Positions 8,763-17,112 of a DNA stretch of 64,000 bases are shown one piece after another. The notes under the pieces were generated by a model, which was given only the letters and a program-made list of their open reading frames with translations, was not told the DNA's origin and did not search any database. Source of the DNA: Rhizobium tropici CIAT 899 (lineage in GTDB: Bacteria; Pseudomonadota; Alphaproteobacteria; Rhizobiales; Rhizobiaceae); contig NC_020060.1 in NCBI RefSeq assembly GCF_000330885.1, positions 62,001 to 126,000 on the forward strand, given 5' to 3'. A program made the position numbers and the translations under genes. Position 1 is the stretch's first letter; every line of letters begins with the position of its first letter.

Positions 8763-10136
8763 ATGGGTCGCTACGATCGAAACGACGGCAGCCGTCGACT
8801 TAACATTGCAGTTATAGGAAGTGGCATTTCGGGACTGTCGGCAGCTTGGCTTCTCTCAAATCGCCATGACGTGACTGTCTTCGAAGCAAGCGATCGGCTC
8901 GGCGGCCATAGTAATACGGTGACATTCGAAAGCGCCGCGGGTCCTGTATCCGTCGATACCGGTTTCATAGTCTACAACGAGGTTACATATCCCAACTTAA
9001 CGGCCTTGTTCCGCACACTCGACGTTCCAACGGCTGCATCCAATATGTCTTTTGCAGTTTCGATCAATGATGGTGCCTTCGAATATTCCGGTGGTACGGG
9101 CCTCGGTCTCTTCGCGCAGAAATCGAACATTGTCCGCCCGCGTTTCTGGTCGATGATGCGCGATCTGGTGCGCTTCTATCGCAATGCCCCGCGGGACTTG
9201 CTCGACACGGATGGCATCTCCCTTGATGACTATCTCTCATGCAACGGCTATGGTCGCGCCTTTCGCGACGACCATTTGTACCCGATGGCCGCGGCTATCT
9301 GGTCTACCCCTGCGATGGAGATCGGCGCTTATCCAGCGGCAAGTTTTGTCCGCTTCTGTAACAATCATGGCTTGCTCAATCTATGGGATCGGCCGATTTG
9401 GCGCACTGTAAGGGGCGGCAGCCGCGAATACATTGCCCGCATGACCCACGGCTTTACCGACCGCATCCGGTTATCGACGCCAGTGAAGGCGATAAGACGC
9501 GGACCACAAGGCGTAGAGCTTGAGGACAGTACCGGCGGCCATCACGCTTTCGACGATGTGGTGATCGCAACCCATGCCGACCAGGCGCTTCGAATGCTTG
9601 TGGATGCAAGCGCCGATGAAAGACGCATTCTGGGTGCCTTCCGCTATTCGCGTAACGAAGCGGTCCTGCATAGCGATGTCTCGTTCATGCCGAAACGGCG
9701 CGCTGCCTGGTCTAGCTGGAACTATATGGCTGATACGCGCGGCGGACCGAGCCAACCCTCCATCACCTATTGGATGAATAAGCTGCAGCCGCTGGGTTTA
9801 GCGCCGCCGACTTTTGTCACCCTCAATCCGCGCCGAGCGCCAAAGGAGGAAACCGTCATCTGCCGTGAGATATATGAACATCCAGTTTTCGATCTCAAGA
9901 CCGATTGCGCACAGAAGGAAATCTGGTCGCTTCAAGGCATCCGCAATACCTGGTTTTGTGGCGCGCATTTCGGTTCTGGTTTCCACGAGGATGGCATCCA
10001 GGCGGGCCTTGCGGCGGCTGAGGATCTCGGTGGCTTTCGGCGGCCCTGGCAAGTCTCGCAGGAAAGTGGTCGTATCGTCCGTCAGCCGATTAGCCGGCCT
10101 GTCAAGTTGCTGCCAAGCGTGGAGGTTACCGCATGA
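8763..10136 (+). CDS. FAD-dependent oxidoreductase (flavin amine oxidase/desaturase-like)
   Basis: A 457-residue flavoprotein. I chose the ATG at 8763 because it follows a GGGGG-rich ribosome site and places the dinucleotide-binding motif VIGSGISGL at residues 17-25, followed by the FAD-binding E and GG (FEASDRLGGH). The C-terminal FAD signature is FCGAHFGSGFHEDGIQAGL. This is the family commonly found beside Cfa genes. A relative in Rhodobacter sphaeroides (UfaD, from memory) desaturates methylated fatty acyl chains en route to furan fatty acids. It overlaps the DUF1365 gene by 4 bases. A lipid-chain oxidation role is inferred. Confidence 0.85.
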   Translation: MGRYDRNDGSRRLNIAVIGSGISGLSAAWLLSNRHDVTVFEASDRLGGHSNTVTFESAAGPVSVDTGFIVYNEVTYPNLTALFRTLDVPTAASNMSFAVSINDGAFEYSGGTGLGLFAQKSNIVRPRFWSMMRDLVRFYRNAPRDLLDTDGISLDDYLSCNGYGRAFRDDHLYPMAAAIWSTPAMEIGAYPAASFVRFCNNHGLLNLWDRPIWRTVRGGSREYIARMTHGFTDRIRLSTPVKAIRRGPQGVELEDSTGGHHAFDDVVIATHADQALRMLVDASADERRILGAFRYSRNEAVLHSDVSFMPKRRAAWSSWNYMADTRGGPSQPSITYWMNKLQPLGLAPPTFVTLNPRRAPKEETVICREIYEHPVFDLKTDCAQKEIWSLQGIRNTWFCGAHFGSGFHEDGIQAGLAAAEDLGGFRRPWQVSQESGRIVRQPISRPVKLLPSVEVTA

Positions 10137-10966
10137 GTGCGGAACTTCAATCTGCGCTTTTTTCCGGCCTGGTCACACATGCTCGTGTAAGGCCCAAGCA
10201 GCACAGGCTTAGCTACCGGATCTATTCTCTGCTGCTCGATCTCGATGAGCTTGACCAGATCGATCGGCGGTTCCGCCTTCTCTCCATCGATCGTTTCAAC
10301 CTTTTCTCCTTCTATCGCAAGGATCGAGGCGACCGGTCTGGATCCGATCTGAGGAAACAGCTCGAGGGGAACATGCGAAGCGCCGGTATCGAGCCGGATG
10401 GCGGTCCAATACTGCTGCTGACAATGCCGCGACTGTTCGGTTGGGCTTTCAATCCGCTCAGTGTCTTCTTCTGTTATTCGAAGGATGCGTCGCTCAAAGC
10501 CATACTCTGGGAAGTGGACAATACGTTCGGTGAGCGTCACGGCTATATGATCCCGGTCGAGGCGAGCGATGCGCCTGAAATTATCCAGCAGTGCGACAAG
10601 GCTTTCTACGTCTCGCCTTTTATGGAGATGGATCTGCGGTATCAGTTTCGCGTGTCGCCACCCACCGACGTTCTTTCCATCCGTATCGAGACTTTCGATC
10701 GCGATGGGCCGGTATTGACCGCCAGGCATGTGGCGCGTCGTAGCGAGCTTACGGATCGCGCATTGCTTAAAGCGTTTTTCGCGATCCCTTTTCTGACGCT
10801 TCGTGTCGTCGGAGGCATTCATTGGGAAGCGATGAAGATCTGGCTGAAAGGTATTGGATTGCGGGCACGTCCCCATCCTCCGGAAAGCTCTGTTTCATTC
10901 GGTTGCTTATCCCCCACTGAAGTGAAAATACCCAAGTCCAAGGTTGACATTCATGAGCCATTTTGA
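10133..10966 (+). CDS. DUF1365 domain protein
   Basis: A 277-residue DUF1365 protein. Characteristic segments are TPHTR-like THARVRPKQHRLSYRI near the N-terminus and GWAFNPLSVFFCY around residue 102. The family is almost always encoded between an FAD amine-oxidase-like protein and a CFA synthase, as here, but its biochemical role is not settled. A contribution to acyl-chain modification is inferred from this conserved context. The start ATG at 10133 overlaps the preceding stop (ATGA), and its 3' end overlaps the CFA synthase start, so the three genes are translationally coupled. Confidence 0.85.
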   Translation: MSAELQSALFSGLVTHARVRPKQHRLSYRIYSLLLDLDELDQIDRRFRLLSIDRFNLFSFYRKDRGDRSGSDLRKQLEGNMRSAGIEPDGGPILLLTMPRLFGWAFNPLSVFFCYSKDASLKAILWEVDNTFGERHGYMIPVEASDAPEIIQQCDKAFYVSPFMEMDLRYQFRVSPPTDVLSIRIETFDRDGPVLTARHVARRSELTDRALLKAFFAIPFLTLRVVGGIHWEAMKIWLKGIGLRARPHPPESSVSFGCLSPTEVKIPKSKVDIHEPF

Positions 10967-12185
10967 CGATTTCTCCCGCGCGTCGATGCGTCCGTCCGAT
11001 AGCACCGAGGGGTTTGGTTTCGTCGACCGACTTCTCATGAGGCTGATGCGCGACGTTCGCTACGGCCACGTGAAGATTTCGTTGCCGTCAGGGCAGGTCG
11101 TCGAAAAATACGGCGTTGAGCCGGGCCCAGAGGCTATCATTAACATTAGGCGTTGGCGCTGGTTACCTCGCCTGATCCTTGCAGGAGATATCGGTTTTGC
11201 GGAGAGTTACCTCGATGAGGACTGGACAACTCCAGATTTGACCGCAGTCATCCGCTTCGCCGCCAAAAACATCGACGCGCTAGCGCCGGCTATCGAAGGC
11301 CGTGCGATGATGCGGCTCTTCAACAGGGCAAAACATCTGTTCAATGCCAATACGAAGAAAGGCAGCCGTCGTAACATCGAGGCGCATTACGATCTCGGCA
11401 ACGAATTCTACAAGCAATGGCTCGACTCCACGATGCTCTATTCATCGGGAATTTTTGACACTTCTACAGATACCCTCGAAGCTGCTCAGCAAAAGAAACT
11501 TGATCATATTCTGCAAAAACTTGATCTCACTCGTGATGATAGTGTTTTGGAGATCGGCTGCGGCTGGGGTGCTCTTTCCATATTCATGGCAGCTCGTGCC
11601 AACGCCAAGGTGACCGGCATCACCTTGTCACCTTCACAGTTCGCCTGGGCAAGGGAGGCTGCCGCGAGTGCGGGAGTGCAGCAGCAGTTGAACCTGCGCC
11701 TCCAAGACTACCGCGATCTCGATGGGCAGTTCGATCGCATCGTCTCGATCGAAATGTTCGAGGCAGTAGGGGAGACCTATTGGCCGGACTATTTCTCGAC
11801 GTTGAAACGTTGCTTAAGACCCGGTGGCAAGGCTGTGCTGCAGGTGATCTCGATTGATGAGAAACGTTTCGATGCCTATCGGCGCGGTTCCGATTTCATC
11901 CAGAAGTATATTTTTCCCGGCGGTTTTCTGCCCTCCGATTCAGCATTGGAGGCGGCTGTTGTAAAGGCAGGCTTCAGGCTCGCAGCAAGGGAGCATTTCG
12001 GCAAATCCTACGCACGAACACTTCTCGAGTGGCGTACCCGCTTTCATGCGCGCTGGCCGGCAATTGCCGCCCTCGGCTTTGATGAGCGGTTCCGTCGCCT
12101 TTGGCATTACTATCTGTGTTATTGCGAAGCCGGCTTTGAGGAGGGGAGCATCGACGTCGGGCTTTATACACTTGAGCACGCGTGA
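10953..12185 (+). CDS. cfa: Cyclopropane-fatty-acyl-phospholipid synthase
   Basis: This 410-residue protein has the full Cfa length. HYDLGNEFYKQWLD precedes the SAM motif VLEIGCGWG (about residues 198-206), and FDRIVSIEMFEAVGE and the C-terminal W-R-x-R-F segment follow. Cfa enzymes add a methylene from SAM across cis double bonds of membrane phospholipids. The ATG at 10953 is preferred over the upstream TTG at 10944. The gene overlaps the DUF1365 gene by 14 bases. With the shorter paralogue at 6762, the locus has two different CFA-type methyltransferases, so one of them may make a methylated rather than cyclopropane product. Confidence 0.9.
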   Translation: MSHFDDFSRASMRPSDSTEGFGFVDRLLMRLMRDVRYGHVKISLPSGQVVEKYGVEPGPEAIINIRRWRWLPRLILAGDIGFAESYLDEDWTTPDLTAVIRFAAKNIDALAPAIEGRAMMRLFNRAKHLFNANTKKGSRRNIEAHYDLGNEFYKQWLDSTMLYSSGIFDTSTDTLEAAQQKKLDHILQKLDLTRDDSVLEIGCGWGALSIFMAARANAKVTGITLSPSQFAWAREAAASAGVQQQLNLRLQDYRDLDGQFDRIVSIEMFEAVGETYWPDYFSTLKRCLRPGGKAVLQVISIDEKRFDAYRRGSDFIQKYIFPGGFLPSDSALEAAVVKAGFRLAAREHFGKSYARTLLEWRTRFHARWPAIAALGFDERFRRLWHYYLCYCEAGFEEGSIDVGLYTLEHA

Positions 12186-12213
12186 AGGTCGGCGGTCAAA
12201 AGGAGGTCCAGGC

Positions 12214-12585
12214 ATGAGAGCGATGATTGGAGCGATTGCTTATCTGGCTGCAGCATTTGTAACTGACGCGCAAGCGGCCGGAATCGAAGGCCAGTGGGCG
12301 CGAGGAGATGGCAACGCCAAAGTGAGAATTGCCCCCTGCGGATCGGCCATCTGTGCAACAAATACCTGGATCAAGCCGGGAACGCCGAGCGAAAAAGCCG
12401 GTGACAAGCTGGTGATGACGATCAAGCCCAGTGAAGAGGGCGTCTATTCCGGTGAGGCTTTCGATCCCCAACGTGATTTGAACTACAGGATCACAGTGAA
12501 AGTGGATGGTGACCGGATGTCCACGAGGGGCTGTGTTATTGCCGGGCTGATTTGCCGCGATGTCGATTGGACACGCATCCGCTGA
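12214..12585 (+). CDS. DUF2147 exported protein
   Basis: A 123-residue protein with a signal peptide (residues 1-21, cleavage after AQA). The DUF2147 fold begins IEGQWARGDGNAKVRIAPCG and ends in CRDVDWTRIR. Four cysteines (CGSAIC and GCVIAGLIC) may form disulfides. The start at 12214 follows a strong AAGGAGG, which rejects the longer upstream frame. DUF2147 proteins are small periplasmic beta-barrel-like proteins without a firm function. It is the fourth gene of the plus-strand lipid operon. Confidence 0.85.
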   Translation: MRAMIGAIAYLAAAFVTDAQAAGIEGQWARGDGNAKVRIAPCGSAICATNTWIKPGTPSEKAGDKLVMTIKPSEEGVYSGEAFDPQRDLNYRITVKVDGDRMSTRGCVIAGLICRDVDWTRIR

Positions 12586-12605
12586 TCGACCGAAGGAAGG
12601 CCGCT

Positions 12606-13037
12606 ATGGAGAATGTGGTGAAAACCTACGTCGTTGCCTATATCGTTACACTGGTTGTGTTCATCGCCATCGATTTTATCTGGCTGAGCAGCATGACCGA
12701 CCGTCTTTACCGGCCTGTAATGGCAGAGATACTGACAGCGGACTTCCGACTCGCGCCTGCCATCGCCTTCTACCTGATTTATGCGTTTGGACTTACGGTT
12801 CTCGCCGTTCGCCCGGGGCTGATCGGGGAGTCGATCCAGACTGCGATAGTGTGCGGGGCGATGCTCGGCTTTACGGCTTATGCCACCTATGATCTGACCA
12901 ATCAGGCGACACTCAAGAACTGGTCGACTATTCTGACCTTAGCCGATCTTTTTTGGGGTACGATCCTCTCAGGCTTTGCTGCCGGTTGCGGGCAATGGAT
13001 AACGGCGCGTCTCCTCGGAACTCTTACACATGGCTGA
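12606..13037 (+). CDS. DUF2177 membrane protein
   Basis: A 143-residue protein with four hydrophobic segments. The family signature is FIAIDFIWLSSMTDRLYRPV near the N-terminus, and ATYDLTNQATLKNW follows in the third segment. GAAGGAAGG precedes the ATG at 12606. Function is unknown; the family recurs next to Cfa/DUF1365 clusters. It ends the plus-strand operon and converges on the TspO gene 38 bases away. Confidence 0.85.
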   Translation: MENVVKTYVVAYIVTLVVFIAIDFIWLSSMTDRLYRPVMAEILTADFRLAPAIAFYLIYAFGLTVLAVRPGLIGESIQTAIVCGAMLGFTAYATYDLTNQATLKNWSTILTLADLFWGTILSGFAAGCGQWITARLLGTLTHG

Positions 13038-13075
13038 AGATCAGGGGTGAGTGCTATTCGCGATAGCCCGCACAT

Positions 13076-13576
13076 TCAAAGATTTAACCGCCAAATTTCG
13101 AAATTGAGCGCTATCGCGAAAGCAACCCAAACAGCGAGAGGTACAAGACTGTAACTAGCGATTCGGTCGAGAAGGCGAAACTTGAAGATTGTGAGCAGGA
13201 TTAAAGTCCATTGCGGAACGATGTTGATAAGGCCAAGCAGCGGGCTATGGAGCGCAAAGAAGGCCCACGACCATGCGGCATTGAACGCCAGTTGCAGATA
13301 AAAGCAAATGAGCGCCGCCGACTTTTGCGGTTGGTCTCCTGGAAGTATCCATATGCGCCAGACTGCAAACGACATAGATGCGTAAAGGAGGGTCCAGACC
13401 GGCCCAAAGATCCAATTCGGTGGATTGAATGCGGGCTTGGCAAGGCCTGCGTACCAACCCTCAATGTTCGGCAGGGTCGCCCACTGTCCGAGAAGAAGGG
13501 TTAAGATAACCGGGATCGCCGCGAGGCCGGCCTTCACTAAAGGCTTTTGTTGGTCCAATGTTTTTCGCGGCATCAT
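13076..13576 (-). CDS. tspO: TspO/MBR family tryptophan-rich sensory protein
   Basis: A 166-residue protein with five predicted transmembrane helices, the standard TspO topology. Diagnostic residues lie in WYAGLAKPAFNPPNWIFGPV and WTLLYASMSFAVW. TspO binds porphyrins and degrades or transports tetrapyrroles; in photosynthetic and rhizobial alphaproteobacteria it has been tied to oxygen, light or nutrient stress. It is divergent from the ECF sigma factor. A TGATCC-type promoter with an adjacent, back-to-back -35 lies 70-100 bases upstream, so it is probably a direct sigma target. Confidence 0.9.
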   Translation of the reverse strand: MMPRKTLDQQKPLVKAGLAAIPVILTLLLGQWATLPNIEGWYAGLAKPAFNPPNWIFGPVWTLLYASMSFAVWRIWILPGDQPQKSAALICFYLQLAFNAAWSWAFFALHSPLLGLINIVPQWTLILLTIFKFRLLDRIASYSLVPLAVWVAFAIALNFEIWRLNL

Positions 13577-13646
13577 AATCTCTCTTCTGGCCCGCTTCCT
13601 GCACTGCGTTTGCCAAACCGAAGCCTTTGTTCCTGCTCTTCAAATC

Positions 13647-13675
13647 TGATACGTGGATTTTTCTGGATCGGATCA
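13647..13675 (-). promoter_or_regulatory. ECF-type promoter for tspO
   Basis: On the minus strand TGATCC (13675-13670) is followed by 17 bases and GTATCA (13652-13647), that is TGATCC-N18-TATCA. This fits the TGATCC-N18-TA form I recall for RpoE/ChrR sigma factors. Its -35 lies almost directly against the -35 of the sigma gene promoter within GGATCATGGGATCC. Confidence 0.65.
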
Positions 13676-13677
13676 TG

Positions 13678-13706
13678 GGATCCAAGCGGCATTGCCCATC
13701 GTAGAA
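13678..13706 (+). promoter_or_regulatory. ECF-type autoregulatory promoter of the sigma factor gene
   Basis: GGATCC (13678-13683), 17 bases, GTAGAA (13701-13706). Spacing and -10 are the same as at folE (25225-25197). A transcript starting near 13713 would exclude the ATG at 13712 and favours the GTG at 13787. Confidence 0.65.
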
Positions 13707-13786
13707 AGCGCATGAATGTTTCAGCACCGCCTATCGATAGCCATGGCAAACAGAACAGCATCATCTCCTTCGAAAGGAGACGAGCG

Positions 13787-14365
13787 GTGACGACTTTGCA
13801 CGAGCACGATCCATTGTCGCGCGAAGCGGTCAATCAACTTGTTCTTACGATAGCAACCCGTCAGGATCGTCAGGCCTTTGCCGAGCTCTTCAATTTTGCT
13901 GCGCCAAGGATCAAGGCGTTTATGATGCGCTCCGGTTCTTCAGCTGAACTTTCCGAGGAAATCGCCCAGGAGGCGATGCTCTTGGTCTGGCGCAAGGCCA
14001 CTTATTTCGATCCTGCGCGCGCCAGTGCCATGACGTGGATTTTCACAATCGCCCGCAATTTGCGCATCGATTTTCAACGCAAGTCAAGGTCGTCAAAGCA
14101 AGCGTCTGAAGACGGAACGGAGGTCATGCAGGCCGCGGAGCCGACGCCTGAAGAGATTTTGTTTGTCAGAGCGGATGAAGAAAAGGTTCGCGTAGCGCTT
14201 CAGGCGCTGAGTTCCGAACAGGAAGAGATCATCAGATTGTCCTTTTTCCGTGATCGTCCTCACTCTGAAATTGCCAGGGAATTGGATTTGCCACTCGGCA
14301 CTGTGAAGTCTCGTATCAGGCGTGCGCTTGGAAAACTTAGGGATATGCTGGAAGAAACACTATGA
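13787..14365 (+). CDS. ECF RNA polymerase sigma factor, RpoE/ChrR type
   Basis: A 192-residue ECF sigma factor. Region 2 contains FAELFNFAAPRIKAFMM and the DNA-melting segment AMTWIFTIARNLRIDFQR. Region 4 is QEEIIRLSFFRDRPHSEIAR followed by LPLGTVKSRIRRALGKL. The GTG at 13787 has GGAG at optimal spacing; the upstream in-frame ATG at 13712 has no good site and coincides with the predicted transcription start. The next gene is a ChrR-like anti-sigma factor overlapping by 4 bases, so it belongs to the singlet-oxygen-responsive group (ECF11-like). Predicted targets are itself, tspO, folE-phrB, and possibly the lipid operons. Confidence 0.9.
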   Translation: MTTLHEHDPLSREAVNQLVLTIATRQDRQAFAELFNFAAPRIKAFMMRSGSSAELSEEIAQEAMLLVWRKATYFDPARASAMTWIFTIARNLRIDFQRKSRSSKQASEDGTEVMQAAEPTPEEILFVRADEEKVRVALQALSSEQEEIIRLSFFRDRPHSEIARELDLPLGTVKSRIRRALGKLRDMLEETL

Positions 14366-15012
14366 CGAACAAGCATCATCCCAGCGATCAGACACTCGTG
14401 CGTTTTGCTGCAGGCACGCTGCCGGCCGGTCCGTCACTCGTTGTTGCCGCTCATTTGAGTGGTTGCCCCTTCTGTCAAAGGCGCGTGGCGACCTTTGAGG
14501 CCGTTGGCGGAGAGATGCTGATCCGAACGGAACCCCAGGCGCTTTCTCCTCGCGCTCTTCAACAAACGCTTGCGCGTTTGGATGTAGTTGGGAGGCCCAG
14601 CCATATCGCGCCGCACCGCTCACCGCCTTCCATCGATGGCATTATTCTTCCAAGCCCACTGGCTGGTTGCGAAGTAGGTCCCTGGCGTCCTGTGGGACCG
14701 GGGGTGAGGCTTAGCCGCATTCGTGTGCCTCACGCGCCGAAAGCGAACGTTATTCTGCTGAAGGTAAAAGCGAATAAGCACATGCCGGCGCACGGGCATA
14801 CGGACCTGGAGGTGACGCAGGTTCTGAAAGGATCGTTTTCCGATGGCAATAATCGTTACGAGCCCGGTGACTTTGTCGAGGGAGACGACGAGACGGATCA
14901 TCGTCCGGTGATCGGCAGCGACGGTGAGTGCATATCCCTGGCGGCGATCGAAGGACAGGTCCGTTTCAAGGGGTTACTTGGCAGATTGCTGGGGCCTTTC
15001 GCCGGCATCTGA
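14362..15012 (+). CDS. chrR: ChrR-like zinc anti-sigma factor with cupin domain
   Basis: A 216-residue two-domain protein. The N-terminal zinc anti-sigma domain has His6, then H31-x3-C35-x2-C38 (AAHLSGCPFC). The C-terminal cupin (about residues 125-205) includes HMPAHGHTDLEVTQVLKGSF and a second motif ending in DHRP. In Rhodobacter sphaeroides ChrR the first domain binds the sigma factor and the cupin is needed to release it on singlet oxygen. The same logic is inferred here from domain order and the 4-base overlap with the sigma gene. Confidence 0.9.
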   Translation: MTNKHHPSDQTLVRFAAGTLPAGPSLVVAAHLSGCPFCQRRVATFEAVGGEMLIRTEPQALSPRALQQTLARLDVVGRPSHIAPHRSPPSIDGIILPSPLAGCEVGPWRPVGPGVRLSRIRVPHAPKANVILLKVKANKHMPAHGHTDLEVTQVLKGSFSDGNNRYEPGDFVEGDDETDHRPVIGSDGECISLAAIEGQVRFKGLLGRLLGPFAGI

Positions 15013-15367
15013 TTGCCTTTGACTGAATGCTAATGCCGTTGGAGTTTGGCAATGGTTTAGTTGGAACAATAATTCGTCCTGATCATTTCGATTATGGAGT
15101 TAAACGGGTAGCAGTACGAATGGTATTCGGATCGAGATAGAACAATTCGGGCGAAAGCGCCAGTGAGTGGCAGCTGTGGCGAGAATATCAACGCAGATGT
15201 TCATTTGAGTTGATATGAATTACTAAGCTTTATTGTTGGCTTTGGTCATATTAAAAAGGTTGCCTATCGAAAACTTGCTCTATCTGTTCGATCAATTGAA
15301 AAACCACTACTCTTGAAATTAATCGGCTATCCCCAATGTCGCTCCTCTAGGTACGGGATCGAGTATT
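15013..15367 (+). other. AT-richer intergenic region before the LOV kinase
   Basis: No gene is recognised. The stretch is visibly more AT-rich than its neighbours, as expected for a promoter region. I found no GATCC-N18-TA promoter in it, so the LOV kinase may not be a direct sigma target. Confidence 0.4.
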
Positions 15368-16474
15368 ATGGACCGAGATCAGGATCAGGAAGATGCAAGG
15401 CAAGCGGGTGAACGGCTTGTAGCGGCTCATGCGAGCGAGGACCCCTTCGCCGCGGCATTCAAAGCGACGCGTATGCCGATGATTATTACCGACCCAAACC
15501 AGCATGATAACCCGATAATTTTTTGCAACGGCGCGTTCGAGCGGCTGACTGGTTATTCGAGCGATGAATTGATCGGGCGCAATTGTCGAATTCTGCAAGG
15601 TCCGGAGACGAGTCGAGACACCGTCGCTGTCGTCCGCGATGCGGTCGCTGGGGGACGCAGCGTATCCGTCGACATTTTGAACTATAAGAAGGATGGCAGC
15701 GCGTTCTGGAATGCATTGTTCATCAACCCCGTTTGGGACCGCCAAGGCCAGATTACTTATTTCTTCGCTTCGCAACTCGACTTTACGAACATCAAAAGCA
15801 GGGAAGCGGACCTGGCATCAGCGCGTCATCAGGCCGAAGAAGAGGTCAAGGATCGCACTAACGATTTGCGCGCTGCACTGACGGCAAAGACCCTGTTGAT
15901 TCATGAGGTTGATCATCGTGTCAGAAACAATCTTCTGACCATGGCTTCGATCGTCAAGATGCAGTTGAGGTTGACAAAGGATCAGGGTCAGCAAGATGCC
16001 TTGATGGCAGTGCTCAACCGGATCGAAGCAATCAGTATCGTCCAGCGTAAGCTTTTTACAACCAACGACGTCACTCGCTTTGACTTGGGTGATTTCGCGT
16101 ATGAGCTCGTTTTGGACCTGCTCGGAGCTATGAAGCGTGATGATATACGACTGACGCTCGATATTTCGCCAGCCTATGTTCCAGCCCTGAAGGCGTCTCC
16201 GCTGTCGCTTATCTTGAACGAGTTGATCGGCGATGCCCTCAGTCGTGGGATCAGGGACAGCGGAGGTGACATCCATGTTGTCATCAAACAGTTCAACGAA
16301 CGCCTCCTCATCAGGGTGGAGGATATATCGGAACCGATTATCCCGGATGAGATGAGCGCAGAATTGAGTCGGCTGCTCCTTGAGAGGTCGGCGCTTCAGG
16401 TGGGCGCGACAATCGAGCGAAAGTGCGAAGAGCGGCATACGACCGTGGACGTCACTTTACGGGTCGAAAGCTAG
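15368..16474 (+). CDS. LOV-domain blue-light histidine kinase (HWE/HisKA_2 type)
   Basis: A 368-residue cytosolic kinase without membrane segments. The PAS/LOV core contains GRNCRILQG with the adduct-forming Cys at about residue 73, plus NYKKDGSAFWN and YFFASQLDF, the flavin-contacting strands. A coiled linker leads to the HisKA_2 box LIHEVDHRVRNNLL with the phospho-acceptor His at about 183. The ATPase region is divergent. LOV kinases of this layout sense blue light through FMN in Brucella and rhizobia. The next gene is its likely receiver partner. Confidence 0.9.
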   Translation: MDRDQDQEDARQAGERLVAAHASEDPFAAAFKATRMPMIITDPNQHDNPIIFCNGAFERLTGYSSDELIGRNCRILQGPETSRDTVAVVRDAVAGGRSVSVDILNYKKDGSAFWNALFINPVWDRQGQITYFFASQLDFTNIKSREADLASARHQAEEEVKDRTNDLRAALTAKTLLIHEVDHRVRNNLLTMASIVKMQLRLTKDQGQQDALMAVLNRIEAISIVQRKLFTTNDVTRFDLGDFAYELVLDLLGAMKRDDIRLTLDISPAYVPALKASPLSLILNELIGDALSRGIRDSGGDIHVVIKQFNERLLIRVEDISEPIIPDEMSAELSRLLLERSALQVGATIERKCEERHTTVDVTLRVES

Positions 16475-16488
16475 GAGGAACTACTGCT

Positions 16489-16911
16489 TTGAAAGTCATG
16501 ATCGTTGAAGACGAAATGTTGCTTGCGATGGAGCTGCAATGGGAGATCGAGGCAGCCGGTCATACGGTTGTCGGACAGGCGGCAAGTGGCGCTCAAGCGC
16601 TGGAGCTTTTGGAAGCATCTCCACCGGAATTTGCATTTGTGGACATCCAGTTGCAGGACGGTCCGAAGGGAATCGATTTTGGGCGAGCGCTGGCTGAAAG
16701 GAGTATCCCGTACGTCTTCGTCAGCGGCAATATCAAAAAGCTGCCGCCGGACTTCGCGGGTGCGATGGGCGCTATTGAGAAGCCTTACACAATGAACGGA
16801 ATTGCGAACGCGCTTGAATATATATCGGCGGTTGTTTCAGGAGATGAGGATCGACTGCCGCCGGCAAGCCTCGTTCTGGCTGCAGACTATCTTCGAATCA
16901 ATTCCAAATAG
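16489..16911 (+). CDS. Single-domain response regulator (receiver only)
   Basis: A 140-residue receiver domain with no output domain. The acidic pocket is VEDE near residues 6-9, the phospho-acceptor Asp is at about 52 (FVDIQLQDG), and the conserved Lys is at about 98 (EKPY). I favour the TTG at 16489, ten bases after AGGAGG; the longer upstream frame would run inside the kinase gene. It lies 14 bases after the LOV kinase and is very probably its phosphorylation partner. Receiver-only partners of LOV or HWE kinases often act as phosphate sinks or relays. Confidence 0.85.
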   Translation: MKVMIVEDEMLLAMELQWEIEAAGHTVVGQAASGAQALELLEASPPEFAFVDIQLQDGPKGIDFGRALAERSIPYVFVSGNIKKLPPDFAGAMGAIEKPYTMNGIANALEYISAVVSGDEDRLPPASLVLAADYLRINSK

Positions 16912-17112
16912 TCGTTAGCGACTTTGCCGTTCGAATTGCTGGATGACCTCCTGATAACGTACGCGCAGGTTGAAATCGTGATCATTTCGGCGGTTAGTAC
17001 AGTTTGTGGCCTGACATGCGGCGGAACTCTTTCGCGTTAGATCTCCAGTCGATGCTTTGCTAAGCGATATAGCGACAGCAGGCCGGGTTTATCTGTCTTG
17101 CGAAATCTAAGA

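Noticed and set aside
10082..10876. 264-residue minus-strand frame
   Set aside because: Antisense to the DUF1365 gene, whose family motifs are clear.
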